Source: Dactylis glomerata | Lineage: Eukaryota > Streptophyta > Magnoliopsida > Poales > Poaceae | Length of the DNA: 64,000 bases | Direction of reading: 5' to 3' | Assembly: GCA_007115705.1 (NCBI GenBank) | Contig: QXEO01000546.1 | Coordinates: 13,226,465 to 13,290,464, forward strand | Part shown: in pieces, positions 11,023-21,952 of the stretch | Layout: every line of letters begins with the position of its first letter | How positions within the stretch are numbered: the first letter of the stretch is position 1 | Program-made: the position numbers and the translations under genes | Notes under the pieces: generated by a model | Databases searched by the model: none | What the model was told of the DNA's origin: nothing | Seen by the model: the letters and a program-made list of their open reading frames with translations, nothing else

Positions 11023-12058
11023 GAAAATATAACTAATCAAAAGAAAATAGAAAATCAAATATAACTAATCAGACGAAAATAGAAAATCAAATATAACTAA
11101 TCAAAAGAAAATAGAAAATCAAATATAACTACTCAAAAGAAAATAGAAAATCAAATATAACTACTCAAAAGAAAAAAGAAAATCAAATATAACTAATCAA
11201 AAGAAAATAGAAAATCAAATATAACTAATCAGACGAAAATAGAAAATCAAATATAACTAATCAAAAGAAAATAGAAAATCAAATATAACTACTCAAAAGA
11301 AAATAGAAAATCAAATATAACTACTCAAAAGAAAAAAGAAAATCAAATATAACTAATCAAAAGAAAATAGAAAATCAAATATAACTAATCAAAATAAAAT
11401 AGAAAATCAAATATAACTAATCAAAAGAAAATAGAAAATCAAATATAACTACTCAAAAGAAAATAGAAAATCAAATATAACTAATCAAAAGAAAATAGAA
11501 AATCAAATATATCTAATCAAAAGAAAATAGAAAATCAAATATAACTAATCAAAAAGAAAATAGAAAATTAAATATAACTAATCAAAAGAAAATAGAAAAT
11601 CAAATATAACTAATCAAAAGAAAAAAGAAAATCAAATATAACTACTCAAAAGAAAATAGAAAATCAAATATAACTAATCAAAAGAAAATAGAAAATCAAA
11701 TATAACTACTCAAAAGAAAATAGAAAATCAAATATAACTACTCAAAAGAAAATAGAAAATCAAATATAACTAATCAAAAGAAAATAGAAAATCAAATATA
11801 TCTAATCAAAAGAAAATAGAAAATCAAATATAACTAATCAAAAAGAAAATAGAAAATCAAATATAACTAATCAAAAGAAAATAGAATATCAAATATAACT
11901 AATCAAAAGAAAATAGAAAATCAAATATAACTAATCAAAAGAAAATAGAAAATCAAATATAACTAATCAAAAGAAAAAAGAAAATCAAATATATCTAATC
12001 AAAAGAAAATAGAAAATCAAATATAACTAATCAAAAAGAAAATCAAATATATCTAATC
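11023..12058. repeat. AT-rich 32-bp tandem array, about 32 copies
   Basis: The unit is close to AATCAAATATAACTAATCAA plus AAGAAAATAGAA. Measured spacing between successive AATCAAATAT motifs is 32 bp. Diagnostic variants recur at multiples of the unit: the AGACG variant at 11071 and 11231 (160 bp, five units) and an AAAAAG variant about 288 bp apart (nine units), which points to block-wise amplification. The array has no coding capacity and lies between genes 2 and 3 of the CACTA. Confidence 0.95.
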
Positions 12059-12123
12059 AAATGGAATGTTGATGATAGCTTCAATATCGAATTTGGCGGG
12101 AATAACTGAAAATTTTAAAACAC

Positions 12124-12328
12124 CCTTTAGCACCGGTTCGTGGCTCAAACCGGTGCTAAAGGGGGTGGCGGATCAGTTCCCAGAAAGCAGCCTTTAGCAC
12201 CGGTTGAAGCCACCAACCGGTGCTAAAGGTCTGACCTTTAGCACCGGTTGGTGGCTTCAACCGGTGCTAAAGGACCTTTAGCACCGGTTCAAGCCACGAA
12301 CCGGTGCTAAAGGTGCCTGCCTTTATAA
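12124..12328 (+). promoter_or_regulatory. Internal repeat cassette and TATA-like box for CACTA gene 3
   Basis: Four inverted pairs of CCTTTAGCACCGGTT and AACCGGTGCTAAAGG lie in 200 bp, the same sequence class as the element ends. TTTATAA follows at 12322-12328 in a CCTGCCTTTATAA context that matches the CCTGCCTATAAAT context before TNP2. The two promoters thus look like duplicated modules. Confidence 0.7.
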
Positions 12329-12790
12329 CTCCTTCTTCCTCCTCTGCCCGCACCGCAAAACGCCTAAGGACCTGCGCGTAGGAGCTCGAGGACGCCGCGA
12401 GGCTGCCGGATTTTTCCACGCCGCCGCTGCGCCCGCTCGCCCGCGCCGCGCCGCGCCCGCCACCGACGCGCCCGCTCGCCCGCGCCCACTCGCCCCCGCG
12501 CCGCTCGCCACCGCGCCCGCTCGCCCCCGCGCCGCTCGCCACCGACGACGCCGGACCCGCGCCGCCGACGACGACGCTCGCCCCCGCGCCGCTCGCCTGC
12601 CGACGACGACGCCGCACCCGGCCGCGCCGCCCGCTCGCCCACGCCAAGCCCACCGTTCCTGCAAGGTTTTGGAGCACGTTTTTTTTAGTTATTCTAGGTT
12701 TTTTTTACTTTAATTATTTTAGTTATTTTAGGTTTTTGTTATTTTTGATTTTTTTTTAGTTTTTTAGTTATTTAGTTATGTTTTTTTAGT
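12329..12790 (+). other. GC-rich leader then T-rich intron-like DNA of CACTA gene 3
   Basis: Bases 12340-12665 are an extreme CG-rich stretch of CGCCCGCTCGCC-type repeats, probably 5' leader. From 12666 the sequence turns T-rich (TTTTTTAGTTATTTTAGG units), as in a plant intron. The intron would end at the acceptor CTTTGCAG at 13278-13285, just before the gene 3 start codon. Confidence 0.45.
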
Positions 12791-13151
12791 TACTAGTAAA
12801 TGTGCACGTGCAACGCACTATAATTTTATAAATTTCTTTGTTTATTTTAGTTAGATAACACATATTAAAAACACATAATGGTTTAATAAGGTCTAATAAT
12901 GTACAGTACTTCATAAACAATCACATGACTTGTGCTCAAACATATCAGAATACAATTCCCATGGAATCAACTAAAGACTTACTCGTGTTGTGTCTTGCAA
13001 ACAATGTAACATGTAAAATGGCTTGTGCACATACATCTTGAGTGGTAAAACAAAGGACACTTATTCCCACTAAGAAAAATATACATGTCATATGCCTGAC
13101 AATGGAAACAATTTGCAACCATATATATAACATGAGCAATAGGTTATAAAA
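12791..13151. other. Unclassified insertion in the leader intron
   Basis: This starts ACTAGTAAATGTGCACGTGC, a start resembling the ACTAGTGGAATGC at 3402 and a common grass-repeat terminus. It is AT-rich and non-coding, and separates T-rich intron sequence from the hairpin at 13152. I could not find a TSD. Confidence 0.35.
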
Positions 13152-13234
13152 TGGGGGTGTTGGCCGGGCGCCGGCGTGGTGGGGAGGGAAGACCTAATCT
13201 TCCCCCACCGCTCCGGCGCTCGGCCAACGCCCCC
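13152..13234. repeat. Long GC-rich hairpin (about 37-bp arms)
   Basis: The left arm begins GGGGGTGTTGGCCGGGCGCC. The right arm ends GGCGCTCGGCCAACGCCCCC. They pair almost completely around a CCTAA loop, then a T-run follows. It could be a tiny MITE or a fold in the intron of gene 3. Confidence 0.75.
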
Positions 13235-13702
13235 TTTTTTTTTGGTCTCCGTATCATTATAATAATTTGTAATAATTCTTTGCAGAAACTATGGATCTCG
13301 GAAGAGACGACTTCCAGGAAAATATTATCGAGAACATCATCCGCGATAATAATGATGACGATGTCACCTCGTTGTTTCTAAACAACTCCGGTGAGGGAGA
13401 CGAACAAAATCGTAGAGATGGCTTCGATGAGGGAGAAGGTGCCGGAGAGGATGGCACCGGTGAAGTAGAAGGTGCCAGAGAGGGAGAAGGTGCCGGAGTG
13501 GATGGAGGCACCGGTGAAGGAGAAGGTGCCGGAGAGGGAGAAGGTGCCGAAGATGAGGGAGAAGGCGCCGGCGAGGTAGATGTGTATTAATAATAAATTA
13601 AGCATTTGTTGTATAGTTGGATTATTTGATTTGTGTATATACATATATTAACGCTCCTTCTTCTTTTAGCCCTCTGGATCGAGCCACTCTCCTGCAAATA
13701 GA

Positions 13703-14245
13703 CACTACAGGAAATCCGGTCTATTGCAACAATTTTTATTACTACAACCACATTTTGTTGCAATAAAAAATAATATTGCCACCATTTTCACGTTTGTGGT
13801 AATAGGCCACGCATATTTCCACGATTTAGTTTTGTCGTGATAAGTACATGTTTTGTTGCAATATAGTCTGTATATTGCAACAATATGCATGGGTGTTGCA
13901 ATATGGCCACGGTATTGCGACAACCAAATTCTGTTGTGCGAGCTAGTCATTTTGTTGCGATAGAGACTAGGTCTCACAACAAAGTAGACATTCGTGGTAA
14001 TATTCAAACAGATATTGCAACAACTATGTCATGTTGTGATAGGTACAAATATTGTTGCAAAAAATTGGACACATATTGCAACAAAACACATATTGGTGGT
14101 AATAGCGCATATCTTTCACGTCAATTTCACCGCGTTGCAATAACTACTGTTTACTGCGACAAGTTGTGTATCTGTGGCAATATATAGAGCATATTACTAC
14201 AACCCACTGTTGTTGCAATAAAAAACAAGATATTGTAATGATATT
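13703..14245. repeat. Left subterminal repeats of the nested CACTA
   Basis: Many short copies of TATTGCAACA, GTTGCAATA and TGTGGTAATA occur in both orientations, for example near 13723, 13752, 13795, 13852 and 13896. Frames across them are artefacts. Confidence 0.8.
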
Positions 14246-16264
14246 TCATAGTCAACGACGGGCCTTCACATGGGCCACCTAGGCCACGACTCCCGGCAAT
14301 TGAAATATTTTAGTAGCCCCTAATACTATCATGGCCAGCAACCCACCAGCCCATGAACCTTGGGTATGTCCTTACATGGCAGTTTGGCAATTGTTAAAAA
14401 GTGCAGGCTTCTTCTTAGCCTCGGCAAGCACCGATATTAACTTAGTACCATTAGCTATGCATTGTCTGCTTTTATATATGAACATATTTTGCCAAGTGAC
14501 TCTATTTAACAGTACTCTTGTAAGACTTTTGCAAACACGGACGCGTTGATGGCGTCGTGAGTCGTGACATCGTGCCACAACTTCCTAGTGTATATCAAAT
14601 GGAAAACACCGTGCCACAACTTCCTAGTGTACATCAAATGGACAAATGCAGCATGGCCTGATATACAGTCACCTGGTAACTATATTGGCTTGTGCATGTG
14701 TTCAAATAAGAAATAGTGCTCTGCAAACAAACTACCAAAGCTATCCCACCTAGCAGCAAAGAACCTTCAGCCAACAGTATAGTTGTTGACATGCAGCCAA
14801 GAATAACAGCAAGTGCTTTATGTAGCTGCTTTCTCAATATGAAATCGGTAAACAAATTCTAGTAATAAAAATAATATAAAAGAAACATTGTGGTTTATCT
14901 TAGACTGCATCATATCTAACACAAGTATTGGCTATATAATTTTCCCATACAGATCTTGTCCTGCCAGCTGCACTGCATATCACCAAGCTTCGGCAAAGTC
15001 TCACGTGACCCTTACAATCTCCAGCCTAGAGTCCAATGCTTAAAGGGTGACAGCTGGCTGATCGATCCTAGCTCGCGACGATGATCCCAACTCTTTCTTG
15101 ATAACTGTGTACCACAATTCAGGATGCAAGTTAATTCATGCTTAAACCCTAATATAGATCACTAGCTCGCTTGTGGATACAGGGTCGGCACAAGCACTAG
15201 CAGCACATATGCAGAGAGCATAAACAGAGCAAAAAAACACTAGAAACTACATGCAGACATGGTTTCAAAAAGCGCTAGGCGGTAGGCGAGCGGTGACCCT
15301 CTGCCTAGTGCCGAGCCCGCGTAAATGTTATGTACTGCATCAGGTGAGGAGGACGATTTCATTTTAAAATAGCATCATGTAGCAAGTCAGGAGGACTATA
15401 TATAGCAGGTCAGGAGGACGATTTCATGATAAAATAGCAATATAGTAGTGCTATACACAAATCAATATGTATAAGTAACAATAGTGCATTCAGAATCGTG
15501 TACTAGTCACAACGAAATATGCAAATACTACCAGAATCCTGAATATGGCATAGCATAATAATTTTGTAGTTCAGACTTCAGAATTTAAGTTATAATTTCC
15601 CAGAATCCTATTTGGAAAACAAAATCCGCACAGGCCCACATGTCAATATGACATGCAAGAAAATAAAGAATCAACTTAATAATTTCTTAACTAAAGTTGT
15701 TGAATATTGCTCTGTATGAATTAGCTGATCAAGAAAAGTAGCCTAGTGCATTTGACACATATGATTGACTAGAAGTTGCTCAATAGTGCTCTGTCTGACT
15801 TAACTGAAGAAAAGCAACCCAATGCATTTGACAATGGAATTTACTGCATAATGATAGGGGCATTATCAGACAGTAGCAGAAAATAGTTGATAAGAATCGA
15901 TCCAAGATGATAATCATGTATGGGTATGTGAGTATTTCCATATCCTAGCAATGAATTATTGCCTTAACATCTTAAGTACGGTTCTTTTAGCAGAGTAGTA
16001 CTATTATATATGCAGCTAACACCAACTAGTTATCCATGCCTTCAAGATAAGGAGAGGAACAAGGGGATAAGACGAATTAAGTACCTGAAGCAGTAGGCCC
16101 GATGGATGGGGTGATGCCGGACGGGGCAACGGCGGACGGGGCGATGCCGAACGGGGACAAAGAGACGAGGGCGCTAGTGCCGAGCGAGATTGGCTTCGAT
16201 GCCAGTAGGGTTTGTCCTCCTGGTTGGATGCGACCTGTATGTAAAAGCATACAAACAAATATAT
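14246..16264. other. Interior of nested CACTA, non-coding with small duplications
   Basis: No recognisable gene. Three local duplications are visible. GTGCCACAACTTCCTAGTGT is repeated at about 14573 and 14612. CAGGAGGACGATTTCAT is repeated with its flank near 15345 and 15412. A diverged ~92-bp direct repeat at 15695-15830 is anchored by TTGCTCTGT and TGCATTTGACA. The rest is AT-rich, intron-like DNA. Confidence 0.45.
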
Positions 16265-16267
16265 ATA

Positions 16268-16500
16268 GGGCTTGTTTGGATGAGAGCCCGAGACAGCCAA
16301 GCCAAATAATTGGCGTTGACCAAGAGCTTCGGTTTCGTTTGGATTGGATCCAACAATTTGGCTTGCCAATGGTACCTTCATCCACTCAGATCATTATTAC
16401 GCCAACAAATTGGTAAGGCGTGGGCGGCCAGAAGCTACGCCAATATTTTGGATGTCTGTGCGTTGGCAGGGCTAGCCTAGGGCTAAAACCAAACAGGCCC
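16268..16500. mobile_element. Tourist-type (PIF/Harbinger) MITE, 233 bp
   Basis: Left end GGGCTTGTTTGG and right end CCAAACAGGCCC form the terminal inverted repeat, and ATA flanks both sides (16265-16267, 16501-16503). Length and internal motifs (TTTGGATTG, TTGCCAATG, GGGCTAAAACCAAAC) match the element at 47826-48058, which is also 233 bp and has a canonical TAA duplication. Confidence 0.8.
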
Positions 16501-16503
16501 ATA

Positions 16504-18180
16504 CTACCGCTCCTGCTACTCACGCTAACCTTCACAAATGGAGAACATCTAATTATTATAAATGGTAAAACTGATCCACCAATAACTAGTTGCCAGTTAT
16601 AACCAAGCCTAAAACATCAATTTCCTTCATGCAAACAGCCCATGGGTCCTCTTATCTACTATCTTAAAACTGAAAACGGTCACTGGATTTTTACTTACTG
16701 TATAAAGCTCATCATAGTATATGACCGTCCCTACTAGCAATAATGTAAGGTACAACTCTCTCCCAAACTTCCAGGGGATAATTTAATTATAAATTGTAGC
16801 ATTTGACATCTCTCCTGAACAGACAACTGACTGGTGAGCTTGAGGTAGAAATCATCTACAGGGTACATGTTACACTGTAGATTTCGAGATATTAGAATTG
16901 GTTCTCGATCTACCTAGCAATAAGAGCAGAACATCGTCACTAGTTAACTCATCAGTACAGCTACAATATATTGGTACCACCACCAAATACTAGGTTCTAT
17001 TTAAATAGGTTCAAGTGCTAAATGTTTAACCGATGGTTCCCCAAGCGAGTAATGGGGTTCAGCTGGAAGAATCCACTACAAAACACTAATTTGACTAATC
17101 CCTGATACCTTAGAGACCCAACAAATTCTAGAAACAAAACTCTTCTGACCATCAATTCTTACACATGGGCGTGATGCCAAAACACTAATCAAACTGCAAC
17201 TAAAGGTGGAAAGCCTACTGCTTTAGAACTGCAGCCACGCACAAAAATCAAATGCAGTCTAATATAGAAGAAGATGCAGAACCATCAGGAACACTGACCA
17301 ATCGGAAGCAGTTGGGTAACTGGCTAGAAACGGTGGCGAGGGAACAGCTTGACGGAGATGGCCATGGAGAGTAGCGACGTAGCCTCTCAACCTCATAGCC
17401 TCGCAGCACTGGCGACAGCCCGGCGGCGCCGGCGCCGGCGAAGAGCAAGCGGATGCAGCGAGCGGATGCAGCGAGCGGCGGCAGCCTCGCTGTGACGGAA
17501 ACAAGACTTGAACGAACAGGATAGCTAGGGCATGAGTGCAGCGGCACAAGTCGACGGCCCCAAACTGACTCGTTTACAGGAAGCCCAACTCAGCCCAATT
17601 GCTTGTCCAACTTTACCTAGAAGCAGACCAACATTGTGTTAACAATCCCTCAAAAAAAACATTGTGTTAACAACACCAGTGACGAGGTTCTAACTCGGCA
17701 ATGCCCATGTCGAAGGGCTTTCGATCTAGGAAGCGTATTGGGGCGCTTGGCAGATTCGACGGCTTCAGACAGAAACAGGGGGTGCACACGAATTTACCCA
17801 GGTTCGGCCCCCCGGAGGGTAAAGACCTACATCCTGCTTGTCTGATCTTGTATTGTTGGTATATGTGGAGTTGCTACAATGACGCGCAGATGCAATCTGG
17901 CGGAGGTGGAAGGAGATGGCGTGGCTAGCCTATGCGAGATTGTGTTGTAGGCTATGCAAATCCCTTTCTCTAGGGGGGCGCCCTTGGTGGCTTTATAGAT
18001 GCAGCCAGTTAGGGTTTACAAGTATTTCTTGCCTTCTACTCCAAGTCAAAGTGCTGGGCCTTGCGGGCTTCGTGTATCCTTCGAGCGGGCTTCTTCCTTG
18101 GCAGGAACCAGGTAGGCAAATATCGAGGACCGAGGGGTCATACCCTCGTCAATAGCCCCCGAGTGCCTGGGATAGTCAAA
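16504..18180. other. Interior of nested CACTA with GC-rich exon-like patch
   Basis: Bases 17270-17550 are GC-rich and, read on the minus strand, look like a 5' leader or first exon with a GCAGCGAGCGGAT duplication. No family is recognised. The 13-mer ATTGTGTTAACAA is repeated at 17633 and 17660. From 17690 the sequence changes to a block including GGGGGTGCACACGAATTTAC, of a kind common in Triticeae retroelement non-coding regions (from memory). I could not bound it. Confidence 0.4.
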
Positions 18181-18323
18181 GACTATGGCAGGGACTCTAA
18201 TCCGAGATTCTCCTTGACGTCGTAGTCTTGTATGTCGCGCGTGAGGGCACCAAATAAAGCTCTTGCATGTTGTGGTCGGTGGAGTCGCACGGTGGTTGAA
18301 TCATGGCGATGATGTTGTCGAAG

Positions 18324-18468
18324 GCTTGCTGTAGGCGATGTCGTGGTCGAATGCTTGCTGTAGGCGATGTCGTCGTCGAATGCTTGCTGTAGGCGATGTC
18401 GTTGTCGAATGCTTGCTGTAGGCGATGTCGTCGTCGAATGCTTGCTGTAGGCGATGTCGTTGTCGAGT
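18324..18468. repeat. 29-bp minisatellite, 5 copies
   Basis: The unit is GCTTGCTGTAGGCGATGTCG plus TNGTCGAAT, with the variable base alternating among copies. It is non-coding. Confidence 0.9.
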
Positions 18469-18551
18469 CGGAATATGTCAAACCGAAATCGACGTAGCAG
18501 ACGGAGCATCGTTGATGATTTAGAAGGCCACTAAAGTTAACAGCGTATGGC

Positions 18552-18830
18552 GCAGCCCCCGAGCGTGTTGCTAACGCCGGGAGAATAGATGCCAATGCGA
18601 GGCAAAGTCCCTGAGCGTGTTGCCCACGCCGGGCGAATAGATGTCAATGCGAGGCGCAGCCCCCGAGCGTGTTGCCAACACTGGGCGAATAGATGCCAAT
18701 GCGGTGCACAGCCCCCGAGCGTGTTGCCAACGCCGGGCGAATAGATGCCAATGCGAGGCGCAGCCCCCGAGCGTGTTGCCAACGTCGAGGAGCCCCCGAG
18801 CGTGTTGCTAACGCCGAGTGAATGATTGAG
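18552..18830. repeat. 52-bp minisatellite, about 5 copies
   Basis: The unit begins GCAGCCCCCGAGCGTGTTGC and ends AATAGATGCCAATGCGAGGC. The last copies are truncated (CCCCCGAGCGTGTTGC spaced more closely). Confidence 0.88.
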
Positions 18831-18916
18831 TAGAAATAGCGAGACCCCGAAGTGCAACGGGTAAAGGCATGGTACCCGACGCGTTCGTCAGGATACTTGA
18901 AGCGTCCATATGTACG

Positions 18917-19197
18917 GAATTATCTCAGCAGAGCACGTATAGTTGTGTTGCCGGGCCAACAGTGTTGATAACTGTGGACTTGCGTCTGTATGTCCGGAAT
19001 TATCTCAGCAGAGCACGTATAGCTGTGTTGCCGGGCCAACAGTGTTGCTAACTGTGGACTTGCGAATTATCTCAGCAGAGCACGTATAGCTGTGTTGCCG
19101 GGCCAACAGTGTTGCTAACTGTGGACTTGCGAATTATCTCAGCAGAGCACGTATAGCTGTGTTGCCGGGCCAACAGGGTTGCTAACTGTGGACTTGT
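18917..19197. repeat. 67-bp minisatellite, 4 copies
   Basis: Units start GAATTATCTCAGCAGAGCAC at 18917, 18997, 19064 and 19131. The first unit is 80 bp because it carries an extra 13 bases at its end, and the next two are exactly 67 bp. The last copies contain TGTTGCCGGGCCAACA, a small inverted repeat. Confidence 0.9.
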
Positions 19198-19659
19198 CTT
19201 CGACACTGTGTCTGAACGTGCTTGCGATGAATTTGGTCCCTGCAGTCGAGGAGGTAGATACCTCACACTCGACGGCCATTAGGCAAATAGACATATGTAC
19301 AATTTGAATGCAAATAGACACATGTATAATGTAAAAGCAAAGCCCCCAAGTATAGGTCGCTGAAAGTGTCGAAAGCATACAGAAAGTAATGAAAGTAGTC
19401 GATTCATAGTTGAGGAAGAATTAGCTTTGTGGGGTAGCTCTCGTTGCCATCTTTCCAATGGCGGTGGTCTCATGTCGTTCAGACACTCCTAGCAAAAGTT
19501 ATTGCAGTTCAGGATCAGGCTGTTTTATCTGTCAGAAAAATCGTCGAAGTGTTGGCTCCGAGGGGTCGAAGTGTGTCAGGCGAAGTCTTCGGCTCCGCAG
19601 GGGTGAAAGAATCTGGTCGAATTTCTTTGACGACAGCATGGTCGAATTTGTCATTGTCA

Positions 19660-20345
19660 GCAGGGTCGAATATCATGACGATGGCGGGGTCGAAGATCAT
19701 GGCGACGGCGAGGTCGAAGATCGTGGCGATGGCGGGGTCGAAGATCGTGGCAACGGCGGGGTCGAAGATCATGGCAACGGCGGGGTCGAAGATCATGGCG
19801 ATGGCGGGGTCGAAGATCATGGCGATGGCAGGGTCAAAGATCATGGCGACGGTGGGGTCGAAGATCATGGCGACGGCGGAGTCAAAGATCATGGCGATGG
19901 CGGGGTCGAAATTCCTTATAACGCAGGGGTCGAATTTCCTGATGACGCGGTAGTCGAATTTCTTCATGATGCAAGGTCGAATTTCTTCATGATGCAGGAT
20001 CGAATTTCTTCATAATGCAGACTCGAATTTCTTCACGATGCAGACTCGAATTCCTTCACGATGAAGAGGTCGAATTTCTTGTCGGCGTAGGGCTCGAGTT
20101 TCTTATCGATGAGGAGGTCGAATTTCTTATCGATGAAGAGGTCGAATTTCTTGACAACGCCGAGGTCGAATTTCTTGATAACGGTCTCGAAGGTCATGGC
20201 GGTGAACTCGAAACTCGAAGATCTTGATGCTTGGCTCGAAGGTCATGATGACGGAGTTGAAGATCATGGCGATGGAGTCGAACATCTTGATGACGGACTC
20301 GAAGATGATGGCGACGGAGTCGAAGATCATGGCGATGAGCTCCCG
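19660..20345. repeat. 24-bp minisatellite (GTCGAAGATCATGGCGATGG type)
   Basis: About ten near-perfect 24-bp units run from 19666 to 19910, then degenerate GTCGAATTTCTT and CGAAGATCATGG units continue to about 20340. As 24 is a multiple of three, frames stay open on both strands through the block. I regard these as artefacts rather than genes. Confidence 0.9.
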
Positions 20346-21952
20346 CACACAAAGGCGAGGTGACGCCGAGCCCCCGAGCGAGGCGAGTGCGCAATGGAGA
20401 ATCCTGGTGTCGAGCCCCCAAGCGCGACGGCGGCGAGGTCGCTCGGACCGCAGTCGATGAAGTAGCAGCGGCGGACTTGGCGCGGACGGAGTTGTAACGT
20501 CGATGGTGCCGGTCGCGGTGTTTATAAATCAATCTACACACAAAGTAGAGCAGACTGCACGCCCGAGAAATTCTCTCGTATAGTTAAAATTAAAGCGAGT
20601 AATGAATAATTAGATAGGTATCACCTGATATTTCCTTGATGTCGTCCCAGATCAATGAGCTCGGTATCATTTGCGTTTAGGAGCAAGATGCACTGAAGGA
20701 CGCATGTAGTCGATTTTGTTCAACTGTATCATTGGCGACTGAGGTGGTCGCAATTTTTGACTTCATAGATCGTGAGTCCATTGTCCATAGTCGCCTCTGA
20801 TCATGTCTCCATGGATCAACCCACCAAGCGATGCATCATATGAAATTTGACATGCAACTGGTTAGATCTGAACTTAACGAAATAATCATCAATCAATATA
20901 TTAAGTGAGTGAGATAATGAGATCAAGGAGTAGTATCCTGATCAGCATTGACGACGAAGATCGCTGAATCATGCTTATGCACGTCGACGCGTATTGACGT
21001 GTGCCCGAGTCGGGCAGGTCGGCCGGGGCCGAGGTCGATCCGGTCACGGAACTCTCCGATGTCGAGGCGAGTGAGCTGGTTAGATCTGATCTTGAATTCA
21101 TTGATTAATAGTTCTCCAAACAGTACGTACAAACAACATGCATGCGCGGGTTAGATTCAGTAAATAAGATTGGATAGGAGATATGTTAGAGTATTAAGAA
21201 CTAGCATCACCGATCGGTGTAAGTAGAAATTAGAATTGAAAGCTCTTAAGGGATACTTATCGATCAAGTCCTGGAAGTCGTGTGGAGCTCTGGCCGGTCG
21301 TAGCTTGACCTGTCGAGGCCGCCGAGATCCCCGTTGCAGACCACCACGCCATGGCACATGCGCGGTCGGCGGCGCTTGTCTACTTGGCCACGATCTGTAC
21401 CGATTGCATGCGCCGCCTGCTTACTGAACGAGCTAGCTATGTCGATCTGATGCTCCCGATTTGGAGCGTAGCCTTGCCGATACATGTTGATCCTGTTGAA
21501 TCTTCCATGCTGCACTCCTTCAGTAGTCCTGGTGAGTCAGGCCCGACGAGATCGAGTCGGTCATGAAGGCAGATTGTCGCCCGCGCTTTGTTGATGTAGC
21601 TAGATCGGATGCGCCGCCGCCTGAAGTAGACTAGTTGCCTTGACGTAGATGCGATCTGGATGGCGTTTGTTGGTGAAGATTATTTGCTTGACGCGGATGC
21701 GATTTCGCCGGCAACGATAGTGAAGGAGCCGGCGAGCCCGTAGATCCAGATCCCGTCGTCCCCACGGTCGACGTCAACCAGTATGTTCTATTTATTCGAA
21801 ATGTTAGGGTTAGGGATCAAGAATTGTGACCGTGTCTTGGTGACTCCTTGATCTGGCCTTCCTCGCTTCGCCAGCGGAGACAACATGTTGGTTGTACCTC
21901 GATCCAGTTTTGTCCTTCAATTAGCCGAAGAGAATGGTCAAGTGAGGATGAG
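20346..21952. other. Interior of nested CACTA, unassigned
   Basis: CCCCCGAGC motifs continue to about 20425. After that, CTGGTTAGATCTGAWCTTRA occurs twice (20857 and 21076) in otherwise unrecognised sequence. GC-rich stretches near 21000 and 21300 have no supportable frame. A run of fourteen or more G at 21977 lies just beyond, in the LTR fragment. Confidence 0.35.

Noticed and set aside
11023..12058. CRISPR-like array of short repeats
   Set aside because: The units are contiguous without unique spacers, AT-rich and in a plant transposon. It is a tandem satellite-like array.
12267..12677. Three minus-strand frames rich in Arg, Ala and Gly
   Set aside because: They lie in extreme CG-rich leader DNA, antisense to CACTA gene 3, in three frames at once. 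This is composition, not coding.
13885..14187. A 100-codon plus-strand Cys/His-rich frame resembling zinc-binding protein
   Set aside because: The Cys and His codons come from TTGCAACA and TGTGGTAAT subterminal repeats of the nested CACTA.
19444..20015. Long overlapping frames on both strands (150-185 codons)
   Set aside because: They are a by-product of a 24-bp tandem repeat whose length is a multiple of three. The products are monotonous and there is no start context or domain.
17690..20570. A complete LTR retrotransposon inside the nested CACTA
   Set aside because: The sequence resembles non-coding retroelement DNA, but no TG/CA ends, TSD, primer-binding site or protein could be shown.
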